Assembly (NCBI GenBank): GCA_032622095.1 | Contig: CP136064.1 | Coordinates: forward strand, 46,699,573-46,763,572 | Origin: Siphonodentalium dalli | Lineage: Eukaryota > Mollusca > Scaphopoda > Gadilida > Siphonodentaliidae | Length of the DNA: 64,000 nt | Reading direction: 5' to 3' | Shown: piece by piece, positions 22,401-37,400 of the stretch | How the letters are laid out: each line of letters begins with the position of its first letter | Numbering within the stretch: the first letter of the stretch is position 1 | Program-made: the position numbers and the translations under genes | The notes under the pieces: model-generated | Seen by the model: only the letters and a program-made list of their open reading frames with translations | Told to the model about the DNA's origin: nothing | Database searches by the model: none

Positions 22401-25400
22401 CATATTTATCTTGACATTGATCTATCAGATGAGAGCTATCAAATATTTTTTTAATTTTATAGGAAAAAATGGTCGCCAGCGGCCATATTGCATTTACGTT
22501 ATATGTTATCGCGTCATGTCGATATCTAGTATTACTTAGAAATTTCACCTTTCCAGATTCATAATTGCTCCATTGACTGTAACAGATGAATTATTCCCCT
22601 CTTCGGATAGAGTGTCACTGAAACTTTATTTTGTCAGACTGTCTGTATAGTCACTGATTATATATGGCAATAATCTGTAATTAGATGTAGCACTATTTTA
22701 TTTTATATTTACATGCAGTGCTGTTTTATACAACAATTCTAATCCCCCCTAGATCATCATGTGATCGACCATACATCGCGCGAGGACCTGGTTGAATTAA
22801 GGGGGGTTTTATGGATAACTTCTGTCCTCAAGCTAGATTATACTTATGACATTTAATGGCATGTTTCTAACGTGGAGGGTTAGATATGCTTGAGACACCA
22901 CCACTCTTCAATTCACACCAAGTTATCAGCTGTCATATTCGGATATTAGAACCCATAGCCATGATATATGGTTTATTTTGTGTATACTAGTAATATTGTT
23001 ATTTTCAGTACCTTTATATACCAGAACTGTGTATAACAATGCATATAAATTAATCCATGTATACATGTATATTGATTCAACGGATTCAGTGGTTTTGTCC
23101 ATCAGTCTATCAAATTTGCGGGGAAAACATGGCCACGAGCAGTATACACCCTGTTAAATTTCGAATTTGAATCAATTGGCGCACCCTGCAGCCAGCTTTT
23201 ATTGGAGAACTTTTTCTCATGTGGATAGTTTGGGTCACCGCTAGATGTGAGCCATGTTTTGTTCTCAAGCTGTCCTTGTGAAGACATCACTGCCAGCGGT
23301 GATCTTGTATTTTACTATTTTTATGGCTAAATAATTTGGTTGATCCTACAGACGACACCCCTTGTCCGATCGTCACCAGATTCCACAATGATCTTCTGGA
23401 TAACCAGGGTGAGAGTAATCTAATTTTCCCGAATTTCGTTAAAAAACATTACCACAGGCAGCAATTTGGTATCTTACTGTTTGATCCTCTTTTGCGTGAC
23501 TGAATTGTTTAGCAACTGTACAGTCATATCCCTCATCTGATAGTCACCACACTTTATATTGATCTTCGGGCTGACAACTAGATGGGATCTATCGAATGCT
23601 TTGAATTTTTTTGGAAAACATTGTCGCCAGCAGTCATCTTCTATTTTGGTTTTTATATACATGTATATCTCTTCATTCGGATAGCCAGTATTACGTAGGT
23701 ACTTCAACTTTCCGCATTCCTGTCATCATTTGAAATATAAAAATTTACCTGATACCATGCACCCTTCAAAATTTGTTTCGTCGTATCTATTTTAATGACC
23801 CGTATGGTAATATTGATACAGATATATTTGTCAAACATTTCTTTGTACATTATACAGGTATTAAGTTTGTAACTAAATCTAGAAATATATAATAGTAGCT
23901 GGTGGACCCTACTTCGTCCGGGATGTTCCCCTCTGATTTTCGGAGAATTGCGCGATTTAACCTTGAATTGACCATTTTAAAGGTGAACGTCATGTCGGGT
24001 CACGATTTGACCCGTCCAAAACACTCCCCGGACAAAAGTCACGACAAAAGTACCCGTCGAAATCCGCCCGGCTTTACCCGATTTGACCTTGAATTGACAA
24101 TTTTGAATGTCAAGATCAGGTCAGGGTCATAATTTGACCCACCCGAAACACTCCTGGGACAAAAGTAATTTCAGATTTGACCTTGAATTGATCTTTTTGA
24201 ATGTCAAAGTCAGGTCGGGATCAAGATTTGACCCGTCCAAAATACTCCCTGGAAATAATTTCCCCTAGGTATCAAATTTCGTCCAATCTGTCCGGCAGTT
24301 TTCCCGGCCATAGCTAACAGATAAACAGACAAACAAATGTCCAAAATATATATTAAACTAGCTGATGTACTCGACTTCGTTCGGGCTATTTAGGGATTTT
24401 TTTTGTGATCGCCTCCATCTGGACAGTACCCAGTATATACAGCGTCTGGCCAAACTATTGTTCAATTAGTCCAGAAACATGCCTACATCAGCACGTTCGA
24501 GAACATGGTCCCACGTGAAATTGGACCAGTCCATATTGCTCCCGGGATCGAAGTAGTCCTACACACAAATTTTTAGTCGGATCGGTCAAGGTCCAGAAAC
24601 ATGCCTATGAGCGAGGTCAAGTTGACACGTTAAATACCAAATCCGAGTCGGATCAGTCGAGCAGTGTTAGAGTCTATAACACATACACACATGCATTCAT
24701 GCATACACACATACATACAGACAGGTGTTCCAAAATGTATAATCGATAGCTACAGCAATTCTATGGTAGATAGTTCACGGCCGACCTGATGCATGCATCT
24801 TAGTTTTCTTGTTCTTATTGGCTCTTAGTTGTCATTCAGTATACAGATATATTGCTTTGTAACTAAATTATAAATGCCGGTTGAATTGCTAACATACAAG
24901 TTTTGATGGAATTACACAAACATGCAGCGGTTATCGTCTGTGAAATTTGCCCATGCAGAGTTATTGAACCTAGGAGCCAGGACATGTCAGCTCGTGTCCA
25001 TATGTGCAACACAGAGCATTGTTCCTGAAGTACCAGACGTCGGATCTGAATATATTTAGCGATCTGCTATGGTATTAGATCAATATAAGTGACAGTATAT
25101 ATACGAGGAGATGGACGTCACTATGTACACCATTTCATGCATGAATGTCTACTCTGGTTATATATCCATCCGTAGAAATCATATACCACCAGTTAATAAC
25201 CTAGAAAGTATTTGATGTTCTGCCCTGCCTGGGAGGGGTTGTCAAAGAGCGGAATTGTTTTTTTTTCCCCCGACCATTTGTTCGCATATTTGTTCAAGAA
25301 CGCCCCCTGTTATGACAGGGAAGGTTATAACACAGGCCACTGCATGGGGACAATAGCAGATATACCACTATATACCACACAAGTGGTTCGTATAGTATAT

Positions 25401-28400
25401 AGTGTGATATCGGGCATGTGGTTTATAACAATGTAAAATCAGTGCAAGTAATATATTTATAATATTTATAATATATTGCACGGTTTAAGTGACTTTGTTG
25501 AGCTGATTTTTATTTGCATCGCTTATAATCATGTAATTTCTTCCTGGAAATAATTCAATGTTAATCGCGATATCGACTCACAAATGGCACACAAATCATG
25601 CAATCTCGAGCTGGGACCACCCCTATAGTGAAATATAGTATGAAGAAACAAGTCTTAACAATGAAAAGTATTCCCCACGTTGTTTGTTCAACGTTCAACG
25701 TTATAAAGTTCCCCATCAGAACAGGTTTAATCGATGTAATCTGATATCTACGGGCGTCACTAAGTTGACAAAACTAGTCACTAAGTTGACAAAACTAGTC
25801 ACTGAGTTGACAAAACGTTTGTCCCAATACCCTATAGAATGTATATACCACAATATATATGTTTAAACAACATGGTACTCCCATACGATGTTTTCACATA
25901 GTGACGTTTCAGATCTTACTGAATTCAAAAAATAGCCAAACACTTTCCTCTGAGCAAACGTTGAGCATTGCCAACATCTCTACTGATCGCCGCGGTCATA
26001 TAAGCCACGCTTGGTCAATCGTCACCCTCGTCGAATCGGCTTACCGATATATGCCTCGTCCACACACGATCACCATTAATTACGGACTACTTTTTATTTG
26101 AATACCCCGAGGGTTGTCGGAGTTGAGCGCAGTGGCCGGATTCGTCATCTCCGGTTTAAACCTCCGAGTTTAAACCTGGTTTAAACCCACATTGGCGGTC
26201 CAGCCAAACATGGTCTAAGGGGGCGTTTTTCTCGTTCAGTTACCAACTAATTGACAACTCGATTTGGTGATATGAGCATACAGTCAAACTATACCCTCTT
26301 ACCTATCGGATCAAAAGACAAGCCGATATAATGATTATTGACATTTCATAAATCATCTCGAATGTGTGCACGATTTATTCATTGAGAAATGAGTATCGCT
26401 CATGGCCCATTAATCCGATCTCTTTGTGTGTTTAAATCAATCTGACAAAGGGCACGTCTCTCAACACGAGCTTCACGCGCTGTTTATCAATTTGTTTGTG
26501 ATTGATTTTCTGCAAGATGCTTTACCCGCAAAGACAAAATTTGGTGTATTTACATGTATATTTGTATATATTAAAGGGTATAGTAGCTGTATATCTGTAT
26601 GTACGTTCGCAACTGTTCTAAAACTGATTTAAAAATAAGAAAAATTTAATTAAAAAAAAAAATAAAAAAATTATGTGGATAAATTGACTAAGGAGTTGTG
26701 TCTAAAAAGAAACAATATTTAAAATTTATATTAATATTTGTTTGTTTTATATTTAACTAATTTGTTTTTTAATTAAAATGTTCAAATGATCAAAATTGGA
26801 GCAAATGTGACGCAGGATCCCGTCACACGAAGGGGCCGCATGCCCTTCTGACGCTGAATAAAGGCTCCATAGTCGAGTCAATCCTGGACCACGAGGTCAG
26901 TCAAGTAAAAGCAATTTGCTTATGAGTACACACCAGAAGCGGCATCTGAACTGTTTGAAGTGGGCAACTATACAGAGGCACAACTTTTAATAAAGGAATA
27001 TATTACATGCGTTGCTTTTATTCAATGTAATAAATTTTCCGTCATGCAGAAAATCAAAAAGTTCCCAGGTTTTGAACTAGTGGAATATTATGGGAATTTA
27101 TGGGCGGAGCCAGAGTAGAGCTTTGTGGCATGATCTACTTCAAAATAAGTTTTTAAATTTGACTCATATAGCAATATAAGTTTAGGATTGCAAACTATGT
27201 GTATAACATATCTGGTCATGCAGTAGCATCGTTTTGGTGTCAAAATTAAAACGTTGAACCATTCAAATGAATTCGCAGAAAACACCAGTATTTGTGATTG
27301 CCATAAGCCAAAAAAAAAAACACCACAAGATAGTTGTAAAAATCATACTGAAGGAACATGTCCATATCTGAGCAAAGCTCGCGTGCGAATGAGTCAACTG
27401 TGGCATGATAACACCAGTCGGCAGCCTCCACTTAGAAACGCCCTCACTCGAGATAATTTACAGCTCCACCCTTTGATTGATTGTTTGACAATTCTAAACC
27501 CCGATGAAGAAAAGACGGATTCGTCTTCTCAAGTTTAGCCTCGGTAAAGCTGGTTTAGCTGGACCGCCGAATTAGATGGTTTAGTTGCCAGTTTAAGCTT
27601 ATAAAAAAATATCGAAATTGACAAAAAATTATCCCCACACGGTTTATAGGTGTGAGTGCTTCTCGCTTATAAATTTCCAATCAAAATATGGTCGCTGTCG
27701 TAATTATTGATTTTCGCAATCAATAAAACGAGGCGGTCCGCATTAGGAAAGTACGATTAATTATCTCGACGATACAGATACACTACTGCTAAACCACTGG
27801 TCTGGCTGGACCAGGTTTAAACCAGAGATGACGAATGCGTCACTTAGACCTGCGGTCGCGGGTTTAAACCACGGATTTTGCTGACTCATGGCGGTTTAAA
27901 CCTATAGAGGTTTACGCAGACCAGGTTTAAACCTGAGATGACGAATCGGGCCAACATGTATAGTCCCGCGAAGACTGGGAATCCCAATATATTTCCGTAT
28001 TCATGCCGACGTGCAGTTTGTATTCTCGATTCGTGAAACAAGTTTTATCAAAGATAATTATATATTATTTATTGCGAGTATGTGTTTCCAATCCCGTCGT
28101 GTTTTATTTGCGAAAATGTTACAAAGGTTACAACAACACTATATAATGGTTCGATTGGAGTAAAATCTTGTAACACGACATCGTTAACAAAATAAATGAC
28201 ATTGCTGGTATTGATATTTGACGTCGTAATTCCAATATATATGCCAAACATGTAGAGATCAGGTAGAGAAATTCCACCTATTCGAAACCCGATTGAAACA
28301 TGTATACCAAAGTCAACATGACGAAGTATCATAAAAAGTTAAAACAAGAGGAAAGCTACCAACACTTAAACTACAAGGACAGTTTGAGAACAAAATATGG

Positions 28401-31400
28401 CTCACATCTAGCGGTGACCCAAAATATCCACATAATAAAAAGTTCTCCAATAAAAGCTGGCTGTGCGGGTGCGCCAATTGATTCAAATTCGAAATTTAGC
28501 AGGGTGTACTGCTTGTGGCCATGTTTTCCCCGCAAATTTGATAGACTGATGGACAAAACCACTGAATCCGTTGAATCAATATACATGTATACATGGATTA
28601 ATTTATATGCATTGTTATACACAGTACTGGTATATAAAGGTACTGGAAATAACTATATTACTAGTATACACAAAATAAACCATATATCATGGCTATGGGT
28701 TCTAATATCCGAACATGACAGCTGAGAACTTGGTGTGAATTAAAGAGTGATGGTTTCTCAAGCATATCTAACCCTCCACGTTAGAAACATGCCATTAAAT
28801 GTCATAAGTATAATCTAGCTTGAGGACAGAAGTGATCCATAAAACCCCCCTTAATTCAACCAGGTCCTCGCGCGATGTATGATCGATCACATGATGATCT
28901 AGGGGGATTAGAATTGATGTATAAAAACAGCACTGCATGTAAATATAAAATAAAATAGTGCTACATCTTATTACAGATTATTGCCATATATAATCAGTGA
29001 TTATACAGACAGTCTGACAAAATAAAGTTTCAGTGACACTCTATCCGAAGAGGGGAATAATTTCATCTGTTACAGTCAATGGAGCAATTATGAATCTGGA
29101 AAGGTGAAATTTCTAAGTAATACTAGATATCGACATGACGCGATAAAATATAACGTAAATGCAATATGGCCGCTGGCGACCATTTTTTCCTATGAAATTA
29201 AAAAAAATATTTGATAGCTCTCATCTGATAGATCAATATCAAGATAAATATGAAGTTTGGTGATGATCGGATGAGTGAAGTGGACTGTGGTCTGTGCTAA
29301 ACGGTTTAGTAATGCTTAAAAAGATTCTTACCTTAATATTTTTATGTTCACTTTATAAACTTCACTGAGTCATCTTTGTCATGTATTGAGTTTGATATCT
29401 TTTGTTAACAGTTTATAAATCATGTATGTCTCATGTTTGTTATTTTAATTTATGTGTTTATTATCATTAAATAAAGTTGCATTCCTTAAAAAGATGCTTA
29501 CCTCAATGTTTTTATGTTCACTTTATAAACTCCACTGAGTCATCTTTGTCATGTATTGAATTTGATATCTTTTGTTAACAGTTTATAAATTATGTATGTC
29601 TCGTGTTCGTTATTATATTATATACACTTTATAGTGTGTTTTCAGAACGAAAACAAATTGAATAAAATCAACAAATTTGTAAATTTAAAAACAATTCAAA
29701 CGTTGTTGTATTCCATGTCCCAGCCCGGACATATACACCAAATTTCAATAATATTCATTGAGAAACAACGGACCAAACGCTATATAACACCCGTATACAT
29801 CTTTTATTCCGTATCGGACTCGGGTACATGTTATAGTAGGTACCGAATTGACACACGTCGACTGGGCGAGTTGGCCCTGGGGCGATTAGGCCGATTCCGG
29901 CACATTCTAGAATTTACCGTATGTATCCGTTTACGCGTAGTTTACTTTAGAAAGTTCCGCAATTAATACCGTAAATAGAGCGACCATATTTGACAGAGAA
30001 TGCCTCTGTTATTGATTATCAAGTTGCTGTACATTAAAAACGACAAATTCACATGCTCGTTCAAGCGCAGTAGTCTATTTTCCCCATGTTAAAGGACATC
30101 CACAAATACTAAATAACGCTAACCTACTGCCGAATGTTTGACACGACAACTGTTAACATATTTGGGCTGAATTCATCTGACGCGGTATTATTCCTCAAAA
30201 TAAACAACAAAACCATCGTTACTTGGAAATGTAGTTTGGGCTAACATTTACATAAATCCTCCAGATCAATTATCCGACACACACGTCAGATGAAAAAGTC
30301 ACATGAAGTAACCGGCCAAATTGGCCGAAATGAATATAGGCGAACAAAATTATTGTTGTACCGCCAGCACACAATCGAAGATGAGCGCTCGGTATTATAT
30401 GAATATTCAGAAGGGCAAGGCCATTCTCCAATATCATATCACTGTGTATTTCCGAGCGTCACTCAGCGGGAAGTAGCGATTAGCCAGATTGACGCTTATA
30501 TGGTCTCACAAATGTTAAGTGTTTAATTTGTCAGCGTGTACAGTATTTGTTTTTCTTGTAGGACGTCAGTTTGTGGTAACTTGTCACCCACAACCTGGAC
30601 GAGTACAAGCAAAACACATACTGTACTCAACAATCTATACACACATTTGTAGTATATGTGTGTTTCACTGATTCGCTTGCCAATAGAGTTACTCCGTGGG
30701 GTCAACCGAAGTCACGATGACTTTTATAAAAGTCATATGGGAAGAATATGACTTTCGGAATTCCTGTGATGTCAGGTAGGATATTCTTGACACTTTCGGA
30801 GTCCAGTATGACTTTTTCCATGATTATCATGTGACGGCTTTTGCCCAAATCAGAAATATGTTAATAATGGGATGAATAAAAACACATATACATTACTCAA
30901 AACAAGTTAACACAAATCAGAATGTATTATATGTTGTATATTACGAATGGCATATGACATTTGGCTGAGGACATTTAACTAATATGACAACTGGATTTGA
31001 CAATAAAGTCAAGTTCTAAAAATATTTTTTTCTATATATAGGCGCAGATGGAGAAGGAACGCTTCGACAATATATAGCCGATGGACGAACGGAATCATTC
31101 CATATACTATTAGCCAAAATTTCTGTGAGTATTATGTAACATTTAATTAAATAATACTAATGTTTAGCATTTGTAAAGCGCCTTATCCTATGTGGGCCAA
31201 AGCGCTCAACTTATTTATAACCCTGGTGTGCCTAAACACTCGGTGACCATGCATATACTGACAAGATAATCTCTCTCATCTGCTGATAATCAGGTACCCT
31301 TATACGGCATGGGTGGTGTAAAGCAGAGACAATACTTGCTCAAGGGTCACAACGAGTTTCAAACAGTGTACAATCCAACAATTGCACATTGCTCAAGGGG

Positions 31401-34400
31401 GTCAAGCCGCTTTGGGTGAAACTCGCAATAGACCACCGACCGGCTGCGGACTTTGTTGACAGCGGAGACAAGTTCAACGCGCTAACCACTGGACCAGGGA
31501 GCTCCACATTACTAAATGGATTATCGCATTCTGTTATAACAATATAGACTGGAATGCTAAATTCATCTGGAGGGATGTTTAGGAAATATAAGCAGACAAC
31601 AGAAAATATGTTGTTTTTCGATTGATCTATGAGCTTATAGATGTATTATAGTATACGAACAACATAACGTTGAATTGTTCGTCCACATATATACGCCCAT
31701 CGTTCAACGGAAAAATGACGTTGATGGATTATAGTTACAAAGATAAAGCGTTACTTTCAACTGACTCATATAAATCCATCTCAGATAATAGATTGATAAA
31801 ACGGTATTTTCCGTTGGACGAGCATCGACTCTGGTTGATCGGCCGAAATTGGACCAAGCGATTTTTGAGAAAATAAATACACCCAGACTTCAATTTTCTG
31901 CGCTAAACTATCCATGATCAAGAAATTACTTCTTATTTGGGTACTATTTACGTAAATAAATGACTTCTTATTTGGGTACTATTTACGTAAAGAAATTACT
32001 TCTTATTTGGGTACTATTTACGTTTAAAATAAATGAGGCGAGAACGTCTAAATGTCAACACGCATGCATGGAGTCGAATCCGAAGCGATGGTACCTGACT
32101 GGTTAGCATTCTCTGTCAAAATGATTTACTCCTGATGTAAGCAAATGCCCTGGTCATATCTAATGTTCTCGTGATAAATGCCATGTCGATCATCATTGAT
32201 ATGAAGCAGAACAAATGGCAATTGGGTTGTAATCGGGCAGCACATTGTTATTTATTTCTAATAACGCGCGCGGACACGTGACAGCTTAACCCTTTACCCA
32301 AACAGAACGGCCCTGTGCCAATGCATTCTCTTATATATGCGAGTCGACCATAGGTCGCCTCGCATATATAAGAGAATGCATTGGCTTAACACATATTAAA
32401 AAAATGATAAAATTGTCATAGAATGTAGAAAAATATTATAAAATATGTTAAAAAATGTAAGAAAAAATTATAAAATTGTTAAAGAATGTAAGAAAAAATG
32501 GTAAAAAGTGTTAAAAAAGATTTAGTTTTTTAGGCCAATGCATTCTCTTATATATGCGAGGCGACCGGCACAGGGCATAACTGCAACCATCACAATGTGG
32601 TCAATGAACCGGTTCCAATGATATCCATATTTGTATGGTGTTATTGAGACAGACCGAAGATATTTTAGGCTGTTGAAGCTTTATTTGGGCGTTTTTGGAC
32701 GCTTTGTTGGGTAAAGGGTTAAAGCCACAGTTCTCTCACTCCACCAACGTCATTGAAAACTATTTGTTCTCATCACGTCGAGTAGTTTTGCATTGGAATG
32801 CCTTACCAAATTTTGAACTCATTGGTTGATGAGTTCTACCATCCCAATGCATGTAAGTATACTCATACTCGCGAAATATTTTCTAAATTCCGCGTGGGGC
32901 AATAGAAAAGGAAATTTGCACTGATTATGAGAAATGATAATATTAAATTAATTAATAAGGTTTGCAACATAGTCCGGCTATTCTTCATTCGGCGGAATAA
33001 TACAACTTGAAGAAATTGTTGAGGGAATGTTGATAAGAACTGTGTTTGTTATAATAATTGATTTATGTATTGCTTATTTATGTATATGATACTCACCAGT
33101 ATCTTGCAACTGGCCTTTGAGGTGTTTTGCAATAAATTCTTGTATCTTGTACTTGAGATAATATACTAGTATACGAGACTACGAGTATGTGTCAGTGAGT
33201 CGTTCAAAGTTTTTCAGCATGCTTAGACCGACAATGGAATCTGGTAAGGCATTCCAATGCAGTATGACTCGAATGGTATAGCTAACTCCGACTAACATAA
33301 TACTAATAATAATGGAGCATTATGTAGATCTCATTTTGGAATCTGTAATCTGCATATATAGGAATTAATCGTCGAATGACTTGTTTCCCATAAATATAAA
33401 GATGACGATAATGTTGATGATAGTGACGATGATGGTGATAACGAAGATGGTGCTGGCGATGATGATGATGATAATTATGAATATGCATGGTGCTGATAAT
33501 GATGGTGGAGATGATGATAATGACGAGGGTGGTGATGATAATGATGATGGTTGTGATGATGATAATCATGATGAGGATGGTGATGATAATGATGAGGATG
33601 GTAATGATAATGATGATGATGATGATAAAGACGAGGATGGTGATAATAACGATGAGGATGTTCTGATGATGATGTTCTGTTATCGTGTGCGAATCGACAC
33701 TCCCGGATAAGGTATTGGTGACGAATATAGTGCTGGTGATGATGATGATAATGATGTGTATGGTGACGATAATGATGGTGATGATGATGATGATGATGAT
33801 AAAGACGAGGATGGTGATAATAACGATGAGGATGTTCTGATGATGATGCTCTGTTATCGTGTGCGAATCGACACTCCCGGATAAGGTATTGGTGCTCTGG
33901 CGTTCGGCTACAATATATAAGGACGCGTATTCGAATATACACATCATTCAGTTACCACCATCGTCCCAGGTCGTATGTAGACCCAATGTCCGATTTGACA
34001 CCAAATACTTAAAAAAAAATACGATTACCAGGCGAATGAAAAATACATGCAACCACCATTATTCGTATCACAAAGGTATTTGGGAGAATGCACGGCACGA
34101 TCCATTAGTATTATGTGGAAATCGGTCACAAAAGATCTTGATTGAGAACGCTCTTTATTAACTTCCGCTTTTAAAGGGATACTTTACTCAAATATTGTTG
34201 TTGGTTTCTATAGTATCTGAGTCGTAGAATAAGGTAACCAGATTTCCTTTATTTGAAAGTCTGTTGAGTACGAAGTAATGTTATGGATGGCAGATTAGCC
34301 GGAATGCGAAAATACAAATTATCGTTGTCGAGTAATTTTTGTACAGTTTTCAAGCAAATGTATCAAATAAATGTTATATTATATGTACACTAGTCCCATA

Positions 34401-37400
34401 TACTCATTTAAGTTCTTGTATATCCACCAGTCAGTGAGTGGTTTGAGTTTACGCCCCTTATCAATATAATTGTTTACACGATCATGTGTGCCGTGCGTTG
34501 CCCAATCCAATATCCGTGAATTAATTTGATTACGTCTTGTACACGGAAATTCGTAATTTATTTTATGGCTCCAGCTATAAATTAAATTTATATCAAATTA
34601 TTAACTTTGATTTTAAGATAACCTATTAACCTGATCGTTTACAGAATATATCTTCGACCCAAATTACGTTTTTTCCTATATAATATCGATATTAGATCGT
34701 TGTTATTACCGGGAATTTATTAAAAATGGCGTACAGTACCCCTTGAATTATGCCACGAAATCATGGTTGCTCTTTGTTGAAATTTACTCTTTTGAAATTT
34801 GATATATAATTATGACTAACGAAACTATTATGGGGTCATTGGTCCTATTTAATTATGTTCGGGTATAGAAACATAGACATTATGGTTCACATCGGACAGA
34901 ACATATTTAAAGGATAGATATAAATTATTTTACATTGTTCCATGTGATATGGTTCCAGCGTTTTCGGTTGCCATTGTGTTTACACGAATCCGTCTATTCT
35001 TATTTACGTATACAGCAACTAGTGAAAAGGTGGTAATAGAAGCGGCCATTAGTGACTGGGAGGCAAACACGTGTGTGGATTTCGTCAAAAGAAATACAGA
35101 AAACGACTACATCAAGATAATTAAAGATTCGGGGTAAGTTGATATATCGGCAACAACAATTCAGACACGGTGTTATTACATACCACTGCTTCTTGAGAAT
35201 AATTATAATTCGACGGAATTTGATTCTCATCAACGTCCATATTTATATAGTCGAGATATTTGTTATATCAGGCAATATCGCTCTCTTGTGATTCCATTCT
35301 GATAAATATCCAGACTCCATCTCATTACTTTCATCTATACGTCTGACGACACTCGCATTCTATTTGATTTCAAAGATGACGGGAGAATTCCTTTTTTTGT
35401 GTGAAAACTCATTAATATTCATAAGGTAATGTTTATCATAACGATACTTGATATTTACTATACGATTACTCCAAGTTGTAATGATCCTTATTTGGCACGT
35501 GACGTATAATGCATGCCCATCCATAGGTTAGGAGAAAATACTATTTTTGAATACTTTTGCAAATACAATTCTATGATGTATACCTGTTCTGTCTGCTCAT
35601 TCCCAAATTATGAATAAACGTACGTTAGTTTTGATTTTGAACATACGGTGTTTGGTCATTAAGATACGCGACGCTAACGTGTAGTTTATTCGAAAACTTC
35701 ATGACATGGCAGTCAAATACCGCGGGTGTGGCTTGTATGAACAAGTGAATATAATTGAATTTGCAGGAAGCTATTCATCGCTCGCTGCGTATTGGCTCGA
35801 TTTCTCCCGTTTGAAATAATTTTAACCACGAGAGTCGTTTGATCGTAAGTTCATTGAAATGAAACTCGGTCTAATTTTATTTAGACTGGTGTGATCAAGT
35901 CCTTCGGTGAGTGCAAAGGGGTATAACAGAAACAATGATTATGCATGTCACGGATAAGCAGCATCTTTCAGATTTTTCCAACCAGGAAATTTAACACATT
36001 TCTATCTGTTAACTGTGATTTTCGAAAGGTTTCTGTGGTAACCAAGCATAGGTTATAGTTGACTGTTTCAAATTGTTGTAGAAGTTGCGTCTATCATACT
36101 GTTGATCCACTATATATGACTCCATAATTCTAACACTATCCGTCGTATATTTAGGTGCTGGTCATATATTGGGATGAATGGTGGCAGTCAAGAACTCTCA
36201 CTTGACAACGGGTGTGTTTGGGTGAGTATTGTACTTTTAGTTGAATGGGTGTCGCTAAAACACGCATTTTGATTGGTCGAGAGCTGCTAATTCTACTTTT
36301 CGGCGATTCACGAGCATCACCCGCTGGCGGGTAATCAAATTTCAATGGAACACGTTTCAATCGACGACGACCGTCAAACACGTCACCGAGCAGATATACG
36401 TCGATAGTATAATAACGAACCAAAGCCGGACGCTTTGGGTCGTATATAGACTATATCTGATTTTGTGACGTCACCAATTATTATCTAATAACGAACCAGA
36501 AGCCGGACGCTTTGGGTCGTATATAGACTATATCTGATTTTGTGACGTCACCAATTATTATCTAATACGACGCTGCTGTTTTTAATTTGTGCGAGCACTT
36601 TTGTCGCACAGTAGATCGGTGGGCTTAAAGCATTAATGTCGTAATCGGAAAATCTTGTTACTATGTCTTTCGGTTACTGGTATTGCAAATGAGAATTATG
36701 AATATTGAATTACAATTTAAGTTCATTCGTAGCGTTAGTTTACCTTTTATTGAGAATAAATAACGACACTATAACAATAAATAACGACACTATAGTACAT
36801 GTAACTACAGTCTACACACATCGGGGCGAGTTAAACGAGATCGAAATTCCTGATGTGTAATATAATAAGAATGTCATCACGAATGTACCGTTCTGCTGTG
36901 CGAAGGTGGGCATTTCATGTACGGTGGTACGGTGTACAGTACTGTGCGAAACGAAATAACATATATTTAATAAGGAATTAATTGTTATCATAAGACTATA
37001 TAGTACATACATGCATGTGATAATCCATAAATATACTATTTTCTGGAATCGAAAGAAAACACATAATTATGAACAAAGCAGAAGATACAATCGTGCAGGT
37101 TCATGCCAACTCGGTCAGTGGGGAAAGATACACGATGACGTTGTTCGTCGATTTTCGTTGAAATCGACACGGTGACACATTTGAATGAAATGAACACCTA
37201 TGAAATGGACACGCATCTCGGTCTAGTATCTCCGCCGGAATGCTCACCCAGCGTAAAGAAAAGAAATAAATTGGTTAAATTAATTAAAGATGTTCCCGTT
37301 CCACTCTCGACAAGGTATAACTATTTTTTTACTTTGATGTTGGTACTAGTAGTTTATAACCATGAATAGTCAAGCTGTCGATCAAGAGTACCCGGAAGTA

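Larger units (their letters stand above)
26133..27953 (+). mobile_element. 1.8-kb TIR element with GGTTTAAACC-rich ends
   Basis: The left end tggccggattcgtcatctcc and right end gagatgacgaatcgggcca are inverted. Both subterminal zones hold several ggtttaaacc palindromes. An inner inverted pair (ggcggtccagc near 26194; gctggaccgcc near 27560) suggests nesting. No target duplication is evident. Two coding-like fragments are inside. The end sequence is reminiscent of PIF/Harbinger-type elements, but this is not shown. Confidence 0.6.

Noticed and set aside
31430-31505. A tRNA gene on the minus strand
   Set aside because: The A box is good but the B box is degenerate, no cloverleaf forms, and it continues into a SINE body.
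33303-33947. Long His- or Ile-rich and Asp-rich frames
   Set aside because: Translations of an imperfect GAT repeat in several frames on both strands.
34949-35015. A start codon upstream of exon 5
   Set aside because: The frame upstream of the acceptor is intronic; the join with exon 4 preserves the astacin alignment.
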